DNA of 64,000 nucleotides. It comes from Rhipicephalus microplus (lineage: Eukaryota; Arthropoda; Arachnida; Ixodida; Ixodidae). The notes beneath the pieces were generated by a model. The model was not told where the DNA came from. It saw only the letters and a list, made by a program, of their open reading frames with translations, and did no database searches. This document shows, in pieces, positions 48,972 through 57,257 of the stretch; the first letter of the stretch is position 1; each line of letters begins with the position of its first letter. The translations under genes and the position numbers were made by a program. Location: the NCBI RefSeq assembly GCF_043290135.1, contig NC_134700.1:241803088-241867087 (forward strand). The letters run 5' to 3'.

Positions 48972-50631
48972 TCAGGCAATGTGCACAATTTGCGTCTTGC
49001 GCGAACGCCGGTTCTGAGCTGTCACTCTCGCGACAGCGTAAGTGATGTCACTTAAGCACTGAGTAATGACAAACGGTCCTGAGTACTTAGAAAGAAACTT
49101 CTGGCAAAGTCCCTTTTTTCGAACAGGCGTCCACAGCCAGACCAAATCACCTGTAGCGAAAGTCACGGGCGGGTGTTTTGCGTCGTAACGGTCTTTCGCG
49201 CGAGCGTGGGCGGAAAGAGTTCGGAGCCGAGCAAGTCGACGAGCTTCTTCGGCGCGACACAAAGTCTGCGCGACACTGGCGTTTTCGTTCGTCGAAAATG
49301 GAAGTATGATGTCAAGGAAACTTTGCGGATGACGAGCATAGAGAAGAAAGAAAGGCGTATAACCTGTGACTTCGTGTTTCGCGGTATTAAAGGCGTATGT
49401 AACAAAAGGTAATACGGCATCCCAGTTCTTGTGATCCGCTGCGACATACATTGAAAGCATGTTGATGATGGTACGATTGGTGCGCTCAGTGAGGCCGTTG
49501 GTCTGAGGGTGGTATGGCGTGGAATGGCGATACTGACACCCACAAAGCCGTAGCAACTCTTCGACAACGTCAGCGGTAAACTGACGGCCGCGATCACTTA
49601 TCACCACACGAGGGGCCCCGTGACGAAGTATGACCGAGTGTAGAAGAAACCATGACACATCAGATGATGTGGCTGAAGCAACCGCCATCGTTTCAGTATA
49701 CCGCGTCAGGTAATCTACGCACACAATAATCCAGCGGCGGCCGGTGGTAGACTTGGGGAAAGGGCCCAGTAGATCTATGCCGACTTTTTCGAATGGTGAT
49801 GTCGGTGGCTTAACCGGCTGCAGTGGGCCGGCCGATGGTGTGGTAGGTTGTTTGTGGCGTTGGCAGACATCACAACTTGCGACGTAGTGCTTGGTGGTCT
49901 TCCAGAGTCGAGGCCAGTAAAAACGTTGTCGAATACGGTGAAGCGTTCGGGCAAATCCAAGGTGCCCAGACGTGATGTCATCGTGCCTGGCTTGGAATAC
50001 CGCAAGACGCAGGCATTCTGGCACGACGAGTAGTAGTGTGGAACCATGGCTGGAGTAATTCTTGCGATATAGTAGGACGTCATGAATCACGAATGGCGTG
50101 GCGCGTTTAGAGCTACGAGCCACATCAATCATTGGTTTCAGCGAAGGGTCACGCTGTTGTTCGTGACGAAAGACATCCAAATTTGGGAAGTTGGATGAGA
50201 TTGCGGCCAGGTAGTTGTCAAAATCATCATCATCAGCATCCACAGTTGGAGATGGAAGACGAGATAAGCAGTCGGCATCTGCGTGACATCTACCGCTCTT
50301 GTAGGTCACAGAATAATTATATTCTTGAAGCCGTAAGGCCCAGCGAGCCAACCGACCAGCTGGGTCACGTAGTCCGACAAGCCAACAAAGCGAATGATGA
50401 TCTGTGACGATCTTGAACTGCCGGTCGTACAAATAAGGTCTGAACTTTTGGACGGCGAAAACAACTGCAAGACACTCCAGTTCGGTGACCGTATAATTCC
50501 TCTCCGCCTTAGTCAAAGTACGACTTGCATACGCCACGACGTGCTGCCGGCTATCGTTATATTGAACTAGCACGGCACCAACTCCGATACCACTAGCATC
50601 TGTATGCAGTTCCGTGAGTGCCTCCGGGTGG
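48972..50631 (-). pseudogene. pol: Gypsy pol, RNase H and integrase part
   Basis: The frame continues from the LINE insertion point with HPEALTELHTDASGIGVGAV (RNase H Asp), YTVTELECLAVVF (Glu) and FKIVTDHHSLCWL. Integrase has a complete HHCC zinc module (HDDITSGHLGF and CDVCQRHK) and a D,D-35-E core: GIDLLGPFPK, VISDRGRQF, GLTERTNRT. It ends with a GPY/F module (KYSGPFVITQCLSD). The frame is open for over 530 codons and ends at a TGA at 48972, where the following residues (LKPY) still look like pol, so the stop is probably a point mutation a few codons early. The domain is separated from its RT by the LINE and so cannot be expressed as pol. Confidence 0.93.
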
Positions 50632-50635
50632 AAAT

Positions 50636-51039
50636 TTATTTATTTATTTATTTTCACATACTGTTAACCCTTTGCAGGGTTATTACAGGAGTGGGAGCGA
50701 AGGGGAACAAAAGAAAAACAGAAAACATTCACATCAATAGTAACAATCAATTTTGGACCGAGCAGCCTTTCTCAACAAGTTCAAATTAAGGAGGCTGCAT
50801 GTACGAGTTAAAGTGGTAGTGGGCGCATTAAACATATTTTACACCCGTAGAAAAGAAAAGAAGGATAATAAATCATAGCTGTAAAAGTTGGTGCAAATAC
50901 AAATGTTGGCAAGCAAGTCAATTCAAGGAAGTACACAAGGAAATGAAAATACAATACATACTATGTAATCAGCGTTATGATTAAGTGCTATGTGTATTTT
51001 GCAACATTGCTAGAAAGTCATCAACTGTACGCTGTTCGG
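50636..51039 (-). other. LINE 3' UTR and (AAAT)n tail
   Basis: About 400 nt after the ORF2 stop, ending with a small hairpin (AACCC / GGGTT around TGCAAA), then GTATGTG and five AAAT units. In CR1/L2-like LINEs the 3' hairpin and short repeat tail are what RT recognises to start target-primed synthesis. Confidence 0.85.
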
Positions 51040-53820
51040 CTATAAGTCGGTCAAGAGCATTCCATTCTCGAATGCATCTAGGAAAAAAAGAATAATAGAA
51101 TGTGTTATTTTGCAAGAGTACTCTTGGAGTGTGTGATCATGTGTGTGACGTGTTTGCCTTGTTGTCTTGGTTTTCACGTATTTAGCGTGGTCTATTTTAA
51201 GACAGTTGTGCAATAACAGGTATAAGAACTTTAGGCGATGAATTTTTGCTCGACTTTCGAGTGTCGGCAAATCTGCGTGGCGTAGTAATTGTGTTGGGGA
51301 GTCGAGGCGACGATACCGGTTAAAAATAAATCTAATCGCTTTGCGCTGCACTCTTTCAAGCGTGCTGATACCACTATCCGTGAATGGAAACCAGATTATG
51401 CTCGCATACTCCAAGATTGGTCTGACAAGTGTGACGTATGCTAGAAGCTTAGTGTCGCGGTCAGCGTGGCGCAGCGTCCGCTTAAGGAAGAATAATTTTT
51501 TTAAGGCTTTCTCGGCTATGTCTTCTAGGTGTACTGTCCAACTGAGATCGGAAGTTATAGTCACACCAAGATATTTATACTGGCTTACATTTCGTAGCAC
51601 GATGCTGTTGTAACCGTAATGGAAAGGTAGACGTGATTTCTTTTTTGTTACTTGCATGGCGACTGTTTTGTCAGAATTAATCACCATTTGCCAGTTAGAA
51701 CACCATCGTACAACGTCGTTCAGGGCATCGTTCAGTTCAGTTTGGTCTCTGGAGCTTTTAACCTGTTTGTACAATATGCAGTCGTCTGCAAAAAGCCTTA
51801 TGTTTGCGTTAATGTTGACTGTTAGATCGTTTATGAATAGAAGAAATAATATCGGTGCCAAGACGGATCCCTGAGGAACACCGGACGTAACGTTTAATGT
51901 GTCAGAGACGTGATCACTGCAGTGTACAAATTGTTGGCGACCGGACAAATAGTTGGATATCCAACGGGTCACTGGCCCATCCCCGAGTTTGCAAACCAGC
52001 TGGAAAACTAGCTTTTCATGGGAAACCCGGTCGAACGCTTTTGAAAAATCCATAAAGATTATATCAATTTGGGAGTGTTGATTAATGGCTTCGGCCAGAT
52101 CGTGAATTGTTTCAGCTAGTTGCGTTACGGTCGATAGGCCTCTCCGAAAACCGTGTTGGTTGGGGTGTAATAGGTTATTTTCTTCGACAAACTTTGTAAT
52201 GAATTTAAGGATAATGTGCTCGAGTAGCTTACAGCTAGTGCAAGTTAAGGAAATGGGCCTGTAGTTTGATGGAGTCGATTTGTCCCCAGATTTATGCACA
52301 GGGATTATTTTTGCAAGTTTCCATTCAGAGGGAATCTGCGAATCTTGAATAGATTTTGTAAATAGTAAGCGCAGGTACTTACTAACCGGTTCCGCATACC
52401 GTTTGAGAAAAGCGTTCGGTATCCCATCTGGACCACAACTCTTTTTATCATCGAGGTTTAACAGCAGATTTAGTATACCGCTTTCAGTTATTTCCGGAGT
52501 TTTAGATAACTTCTTGTCAGTGGGAGGCCTAATCTCGGGATGATGCACTAGCCCATTATCGATCGTAAAGACGGACTGAAAGTAGCGGTTGAAATTGTCT
52601 GCCTTATCTTTTGTGTCTATCGAGGGGGAGGCGTTTTGGCCACTGTGTTTGCCACTTACATAGCGCCAAAATTTTCCTGGCGAGGTTTTGATGAATTTTG
52701 CTAGCGTGGTACCAAAATAGTGAATTTTTGAAGAGCGTACTTTGCTTTTCAGTGTTCTTGATAAAGTGGCGATCTGAGCGGTGTAGCCAGCTCGTGAGCT
52801 AGACCTCCTAGCTTTCCTCAGCCTAGTGATTTTACGTTTTATATGAATTATGTCACGTGTGATCCAGGCATTATGCTTTCTTGTAATTTTTCGCTGTGTG
52901 GGGACAAAGTTCTCAATGCAATGAATGACACGTGCCTTGAATTGTAACCATATGTGATCCATTGATAAATTTTTGTCCATGCAAAGATCATAGAAGGCAA
53001 GGAATTCGTGATTAAGATATGTTATTATTGCTGCGTCGTCTGCTCTGTTAAAGGCAAGAACGTGTCTATCGGGGCTATGGATTCTAGAAAGACCAGATAG
53101 AGGCAGTGTGCATAGGACTGAGTTGTGATCAGATATTCCGTCTAAGATTTCGATGCGCGCCTGGTCTTCTGGAAAATGATCACTAACGAGCACAACATCT
53201 AGAATAGAGCTGGATACGCCCTGTACACGTGTGGGGACGCGCACCAGTTGTTCGAGGTTAAAATTGAACAACATATCTAATATGACGTCATTTGCAGCAC
53301 TTCGCACTTTTTTTGATGACCATTCTATTTCAGGCAGATTGAGATCTCCAGCCATGATGATCATACCACCCGTCACGTGATCGTGCATATAATCCAGAAG
53401 AAGTTCCAGATAACTTGTCTCAGCATTAGGTGGTCGGTAAATAACTCCAACAAATACACAGCCCCTTTGCAGCTGCACTTTGCACCATACCGCTTCAATG
53501 CTAGGGTTGCCCGGTAAGACAGAGTAGCGCAATTCCTTCTTGAAAAAAAGTGCCACGCCCCCTCCTCTAGTCTCTCTATCTTTGCGCACAATCACATAAC
53601 CTGGCGGCGTGACCTCATGGTCTAGGATGTCCGAGTACAGCCATGTTTCCGTGACAGCAACTATGTCAGGTTTAATTTCTAGAAGGAGAGCTTCGAATTG
53701 ATCTACTTTATTTACAAGACTACGTGCGTTCACATTCAACAGGGTTACTTCTGTCGACTTCGAGTGACTCTTTTTTCTATGCCAACTTCGTTTTTTTTCA
53801 CTGCATATATATCTTCTCGT
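51040..53820 (-). CDS. LINE ORF2: apurinic-type endonuclease and reverse transcriptase
   Basis: The frame is open from 53820 to the stop at 51040. Counting from the TTG at 53739 (899 codons), the endonuclease motifs are NARSLVNK (4-11), ETWL (31-34), GGGVALF (59-65), GDLNLPEIEW (131-140), LDVVLVSD (180-187) and SDHNSV (203-208), all intact. RT follows with NYRPIS (492-497), MDFSKAFDRV (563-572), GVPQGSVLAP (620-629) and the catalytic FADD (650-653), then a thumb region with ILEYASIIW. EN nicks the target and RT copies element RNA there. The frame has no ATG before the endonuclease; upstream it overlaps ORF1 in the -1 frame, back to a stop just beyond 53820. This suggests expression as an ORF1-ORF2 fusion by frameshifting at 53790-53796, or non-AUG reinitiation. 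Confidence 0.93.
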   Translation of the reverse strand, partial: TRRYICSEKKRSWHRKKSHSKSTEVTLLNVNARSLVNKVDQFEALLLEIKPDIVAVTETWLYSDILDHEVTPPGYVIVRKDRETRGGGVALFFKKELRYSVLPGNPSIEAVWCKVQLQRGCVFVGVIYRPPNAETSYLELLLDYMHDHVTGGMIIMAGDLNLPEIEWSSKKVRSAANDVILDMLFNFNLEQLVRVPTRVQGVSSSILDVVLVSDHFPEDQARIEILDGISDHNSVLCTLPLSGLSRIHSPDRHVLAFNRADDAAIITYLNHEFLAFYDLCMDKNLSMDHIWLQFKARVIHCIENFVPTQRKITRKHNAWITRDIIHIKRKITRLRKARRSSSRAGYTAQIATLSRTLKSKVRSSKIHYFGTTLAKFIKTSPGKFWRYVSGKHSGQNASPSIDTKDKADNFNRYFQSVFTIDNGLVHHPEIRPPTDKKLSKTPEITESGILNLLLNLDDKKSCGPDGIPNAFLKRYAEPVSKYLRLLFTKSIQDSQIPSEWKLAKIIPVHKSGDKSTPSNYRPISLTCTSCKLLEHIILKFITKFVEENNLLHPNQHGFRRGLSTVTQLAETIHDLAEAINQHSQIDIIFMDFSKAFDRVSHEKLVFQLVCKLGDGPVTRWISNYLSGRQQFVHCSDHVSDTLNVTSGVPQGSVLAPILFLLFINDLTVNINANIRLFADDCILYKQVKSSRDQTELNDALNDVVRWCSNWQMVINSDKTVAMQVTKKKSRLPFHYGYNSIVLRNVSQYKYLGVTITSDLSWTVHLEDIAEKALKKLFFLKRTLRHADRDTKLLAYVTLVRPILEYASIIWFPFTDSGISTLERVQRKAIRFIFNRYRRLDSPTQLLRHADLPTLESRAKIHRLKFLYLLLHNCLKIDHAKYVKTKTTRQTRHTHDHTLQEYSCKITHSIILFFLDAFENGMLLTDL

Positions 53821-54644
53821 TCACTATCCCAAGCAAAAAGTTGACCGTTGATTCGCACTTTATCGCGCACCAGTGACACCCTTTCTTGCCTGTCCCGGTG
53901 TTCTTTCGTTCGATCCCACAGTTTCTTTCTAATGTCCCGAGTATTACGAGAAAAGTCTTCACTGATAGAGAAACCTGAGCCCTTCAGCTTTGAACACTGT
54001 CTGAGGATTGAAACTTTGTCTCGATGATCGAGTAGTCTTAGAATAATGGGTCTGGGTCTAGATATACCAACTGGCTTCTTTTTTCCTAGACGGTGGATTA
54101 TTTCGATTCCCTTGGTTTTTATCTGTAGCACACCATCTAAAATCTTCTTTTCGACCAACTCGACAAGCATGTCTGGCGATTCATTTTGTTGTTCTTCAGC
54201 ACCGTAAATGACAAGGTTGGACCGACGGCTCCGGTTTTCTAGATCATCCACTTTCATTTGCATAGCCTTTAGGTTTTTTTCTAAGTTAGATATTCGTTTA
54301 TTGCACTCAGTGACCTGTTTTTCAAGGCCAGTTATCTTTTCAAGTTTTTTGTCAATCGCGTCAAGTCTGGTGTTTGTTGCGGATTTTTCTTTCTTAATAT
54401 CTTGAATGTCTCCTGCAATTTGCTTTAGCTGTTCGGCTATGGCGTCTAGTGCAGGGCCTGGGTTCAACTCAACATCTCCGCTCAACAGTAGCAACCAGCG
54501 CAAGGAAACAATCAGTTTACAAAAGGCTTCACGAAGCGACCGTGGGCACGGCAGCAGAATTAGGCAGACATCGTTACTGCGAAAAGACTTGTCATAGCGT
54601 CTGCTCACCTGCGGGATAAACAGGAACGGGTTTGAAGGCTGCAT
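53745..54644 (-). CDS. LINE ORF1: 2A leader, coiled coil, RRM-like RNA-binding protein
   Basis: 299 codons from the ATG at 54644, which lies in the last 5' unit. Residues 1-64 form a Leu-rich leader (FCKLIVSLRWLLLLS) ending in GDVELNPGP, a 2A-like motif expected to release the leader from the rest. Residues 65-140 are a heptad-rich coiled coil (KKLEKITGLEKQ, ISNLEKNLKAM). RRSNLVIYGAEE (about 140-151) starts an RRM-like domain; IIHRLGKK and RPRPIILRLLDH follow, then KLKGSGFSISEDFS and a basic C-terminal region as in L1-type ORF1p. Such proteins trimerise and bind LINE RNA. The frame also runs open upstream through the tandem units into Gypsy pol, which is coincidental. It overlaps ORF2 at its 3' end. 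Confidence 0.9.
   Translation of the reverse strand: MQPSNPFLFIPQVSRRYDKSFRSNDVCLILLPCPRSLREAFCKLIVSLRWLLLLSGDVELNPGPALDAIAEQLKQIAGDIQDIKKEKSATNTRLDAIDKKLEKITGLEKQVTECNKRISNLEKNLKAMQMKVDDLENRSRRSNLVIYGAEEQQNESPDMLVELVEKKILDGVLQIKTKGIEIIHRLGKKKPVGISRPRPIILRLLDHRDKVSILRQCSKLKGSGFSISEDFSRNTRDIRKKLWDRTKEHRDRQERVSLVRDKVRINGQLFAWDSEREDIYAVKKNEVGIEKRVTRSRQK
53790..53796 (-). promoter_or_regulatory. candidate -1 ribosomal frameshift site A AAA AAC
   Basis: In ORF1 phase the codons are GTG AAA AAA AAC GAA, so the last seven bases form X XXY YYZ = A AAA AAC, a canonical slippery heptamer. A -1 slip moves the ribosome to CGA AGT TGG and on into ORF2 without a stop. The site lies 14 codons before the ORF1 stop. 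No strong downstream stem-loop was obvious by eye. Confidence 0.65.
54453..54479 (-). other. 2A-like recoding motif GDVELNPGP
   Basis: Nine codons matching the D-V/I-E-x-N-P-G-P consensus exactly, at residues 56-64 of ORF1. In 2A peptides the ribosome skips the Gly-Pro bond, giving two products. 2A-like sequences at the N-terminus of ORF1 are known in some APE-type LINEs, including CR1/L2-like ones. The 20 residues upstream (Leu-rich, with SLRWLLLLS) fit the helical context needed. Confidence 0.9.
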
Positions 54645-55253
54645 CTTTACGACGCCGCCGTGCCCACTGCCGATTGTGCCGTAAGCGCTGTCTTTTAAAG
54701 GATCGTTACATGGTGACGTCATCGGTGATCCCAGAGGCTCTGACGATGTAACACCAGCGCCATCGTTGAAGGACCGGTAGCGTTCGTCAGTTGAGGCTGG
54801 GTTTATCAGCAGATCCATATCGCCGTTGAAAGTAGGTCGAAGCATTGGTTGTCGCTCCGCACATGCTGCAGAAAGGCCTAGAAGAAGCAGCAGGGTTCCA
54901 ATCTGCGGGATAAACAGGAACGGGTTTGAAGGCTGCATCTTTACGACGCCGCCGTGCCCACTGCCGATTGTGCCGTAAGCGCTGTCTTTTAAAGGATCGT
55001 TACATGGTGACGTCATCGGTGATCCCAGAGGCTCTGACGATGTAACACCAGCGCCATCGTTGAAGGACCGGTAGCGTTCGTCAGTTGAGGCTGGGTTTAT
55101 CAGCAGATCCATATCGCCGTTGAAAGTAGGTCGAAGCATTGGTTGTCGCTCCGCACATGCTGCAGAAAGGCCTAGAAGAAGCAGCAGGGTTCCAATCTGC
55201 GGGATAAACAGGAACGGGTTTGAAGGCTGCATCTTTACGACGCCGCCGTGCCC
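54611..55253 (-). repeat. tandem 294-bp LINE 5' units
   Basis: Units start at 54611, 54905 and 55199 in + coordinates (period exactly 294). The two complete units look identical; the third is cut to 55 bp by the 5' junction. 294 is a multiple of three, and each unit is open in the ORF1 frame, encoding a hydrophobic stretch (IGTLLLLLGLSAACA). The arrangement resembles promoter monomers of other LINEs. Confidence 0.93.
54692..54848 (-). promoter_or_regulatory. putative promoter in the 3'-most LINE unit
   Basis: In sense order: CCAAT (54848-54844), a palindromic CRE-like TGACGTCA (54721-54714), and a TATA-like CTTTAAAAG (54700-54692), about 50 nt before the ORF1 ATG. The upstream unit repeats all three (CRE at 55008-55015). 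Function is inferred from motif order only. Confidence 0.5.
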
Positions 55254-55304
55254 TTTACGACGCCGCCGACGCACCCGCCTCGTGCATACGAGGCGGGTGC
55301 GTCG
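55254..55304 (-). other. LINE 5' junction: short duplication and 17-bp inverted repeat
   Basis: TTTACGACGCCGCCG at 55234-55248 is repeated at 55254-55268. It runs into CGACGCACCCGCCTCGT (55267-55283), which pairs exactly with ACGAGGCGGGTGCGTCG (55288-55304) around the loop GCAT. The right arm belongs to the gag patch; the left arm does not exist in the source gag, so it is a snap-back copy. Confidence 0.9.
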
Positions 55305-55428
55305 AAAAACGTGGCGGCACAGGCGTTTCATACATACGAGCCGGATACGTCGAAAAACGTGGCCGTGCAGGCGGCCGTCTGGGACAGAAGTTCCGAAATA
55401 TGCCCTGGGAGACCACATGTGTAGCAAA
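55280..55428 (-). other. 149-bp transplanted copy of Gypsy gag at the LINE 5' end
   Basis: Identical over all 149 bp to 57417-57565 (the gag zinc-knuckle region of the host element), in the same orientation. It includes the one-base frameshift that breaks the knuckle. It lies between the LINE 5' end and the Gypsy target sequence. It is read in a different frame from gag and leaves the frame open between pol and ORF1. Confidence 0.95.
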
Positions 55429-57254
55429 TGGCGCAAGAGGGGCCCGGAAGTAAGCAAATACTTCAGCTGCTCGAAAGCAGCCTCACACTCAATGGTCCAT
55501 CGAAATGGAGTGTTTTTGCGGAGCAACTCTGTCAGGGGATGAGCAAGCTGGGCGAAGTCTTTGATAAACCGACGAAAATAAGAACACAGGCCCACGAAGC
55601 TACGGAGATCCTTCAAAGACGTCGGTTGCTTGAAGTCTCGGACAGCACTGATTTTGTGCGGGTCTGGTCGTATACCGTCCTTGTCAACTAGATATCCAAG
55701 CACAAGGGCTTGACGCTCACCAAAATGACACTTCTTTGAGTTTAAAACGAGACCAGCTTGTTTGACGCAGTCTAGAACAACGCTAAGCCGATGGTTGTGT
55801 TCGTGGAATGTCTTGCCAAAAATAATTACATCATCGAGATAACACATACATATCTCCCATTTGAGACCGCGAAGGATGGAGTCCATGAATCGCTCGAAGG
55901 TAGCTGGGGCATTGCATAAGCCAAACGGCATAACGTTGAATTCAAATAATCCATCAGGCGTGACAAAAGCAGTCTTCTCTTTGTCAGACAGATGCATTGG
56001 TATTTGCCGGTATCCAGACCTTAGGTCGACAGACGAAAAGTAGGTGGCCGAGTGCAGACAATCAACAGCATCGTCGATGCGTGGTAGCGGATACACGTCT
56101 TTCTTTGTGACGGCGTTGAGACGGCGGTAGTCTACACAGAATCGCCAAGAGTTATCTTTCTTTTTTACCAATATAACAGGAGCTGCCCAGGGACTGCTTG
56201 ACTTTTGAATAACGCCTTTCTGCAGCATGTCGTTGACCTGATCGGCGATCACTTGCCTCTCTGACGGGGATACGCGATAGGGTTTCTGGCGTATCGGTGT
56301 AGCATCTCCCGTGTTGATGCGGTGATGCATACGGGATTCGGGCAACATGGAACAACGCTTGTTTTGAGCGAAATCAAAGACTCCCGCGTAGCGTGTAAGT
56401 ACCTCCTCAAGGACATTCTGCTCGGAAGAAGGCAACGACTTGTTGATCATACGTTTAATCTCGGCTGAGTAGTTGGGCGCAGTCTGACTGATAGCTGGAG
56501 ACTCTGAGACCATTCTCACGTCAATTGTGGCCTGCTCCTCGAACGTACCCAGTTTGAATCCGGCTGGTAGAACAACAGGCTCTGAGGCTGCGTTGAGTGC
56601 CCACAAGCAAGCATGTCCGTCGATGGGTGTAAGGACAGACCGTGGGACCAGCACATTCTTCTTAATGGCGTTTGCATGATCAGGCTCCACAAGTCCAGTG
56701 CAGGGTCCTGAGTGGACATGAGAAGAGCATACGGGTACAAACACTGCTGTCCGACCAGGGATCGTCACATCTTCAGACAACGAAAGAGCATCGATGGGCA
56801 GAGTCGGAAAATCGTCAACTATTGCAGCGGGCAACGTACTTTGTAGAAGAATCTCTCCAGTTCCACAGTCAAGCGTAGCGCCGCATTCATGAAGGAGGTC
56901 TATCCCTAAAATGATGTCATGAGTTGCGCGAGCCAGTACGGTGAATTCAACTCGGAAATTTTGTCCACCAATCGTGAGTACAACTGAACAAATACCAACA
57001 GGGCATAACGTTTCGCCTCCAACTACACGAAAAGTTTCTTTACGATTCCACGCGAACATAACTTTGTGACCCAAGAAACAATGTTTGAAACGAAGGCTCA
57101 TAACCGAAACAGCAGCACCAGTGTCTACAAGAGCAAGAGTATCTACACCGTCTATACACACACGCACTTTGTTCATCAACATCACAGTAGAAGGAGGAAT
57201 TGGCGAAACTGACCGTCCCGCGACCGCACCTCCATCGGTCGCACCAGTTAGTTT
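55429..57254 (-). CDS. pol: Gypsy pol, protease and reverse transcriptase part
   Basis: Entered from gag by a -1 shift at 57251-57257. The protease has LVDTGAAVSVMS and the closing ILGIDLL. A linker leads to RT with RQKPYRVSPSERQ, VDYRRLNAVTKKD, YFSSVDLRSGYRQI, FGLCNAPATFERFMD and the catalytic CYLDDVIIFG (about 55830). The connection FVGLCSYFRRFIKDFAQLA follows. The gene is cut at LLTSGPLLRH, where the LINE and gag patch begin. All motifs checked are intact up to the cut. The open frame runs on into the insert for 1146 codons in total, but that fusion is accidental. Confidence 0.92.
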
Positions 57255-57257
57255 CCC
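57220..57257 (-). promoter_or_regulatory. gag-pol -1 frameshift signal
   Basis: The slippery heptamer G GGA AAC (57257-57251) is in gag phase, followed at once by the gag stop TAA. After an 8-nt spacer (57250-57243) comes a 7-bp GC-rich stem, GCGACCG / CGGTCGC (57242-57236 and 57226-57220), with a 9-nt loop. GGAGG in the loop could also pair with CCTCC about 25 nt downstream to form a pseudoknot. A -1 shift opens straight into the protease frame. Confidence 0.85.

Larger units (their letters stand above)
50636..55279 (-). mobile_element. full-length CR1/L2-group LINE with intact ORF1 and ORF2
   Basis: A non-LTR retrotransposon inserted in the RT/RNase H linker of the Gypsy element. From its 5' end: two complete and one partial 294-bp units, ORF1 (299 codons) with a 2A-like motif, ORF2 (endonuclease plus RT) overlapping in the -1 frame, a 3' UTR of about 400 bp with an AACCC-TGCAA-AGGGTT-like hairpin, and an (AAAT)n tail. 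AAAT occurs on both sides of the whole insert (50632-50635 and 55426-55429). No internal stop was found in either ORF, so the copy is recent and may be competent. Its 5' junction carries a patch of Gypsy gag. CR1/L2-group placement rests on ORF2 motifs and tail type. Confidence 0.93.

Noticed and set aside
48783..48972. Envelope gene of an endogenous retrovirus after integrase
   Set aside because: Only about 60 bp separate the integrase stop from the LTR; the first Gypsy also has none, so both are env-less.
53745..57185. A genuine single 1146-residue protein
   Set aside because: It is a chance read-through of Gypsy pol, a transplanted gag piece and LINE ORF1; the gag piece is out of its own frame.
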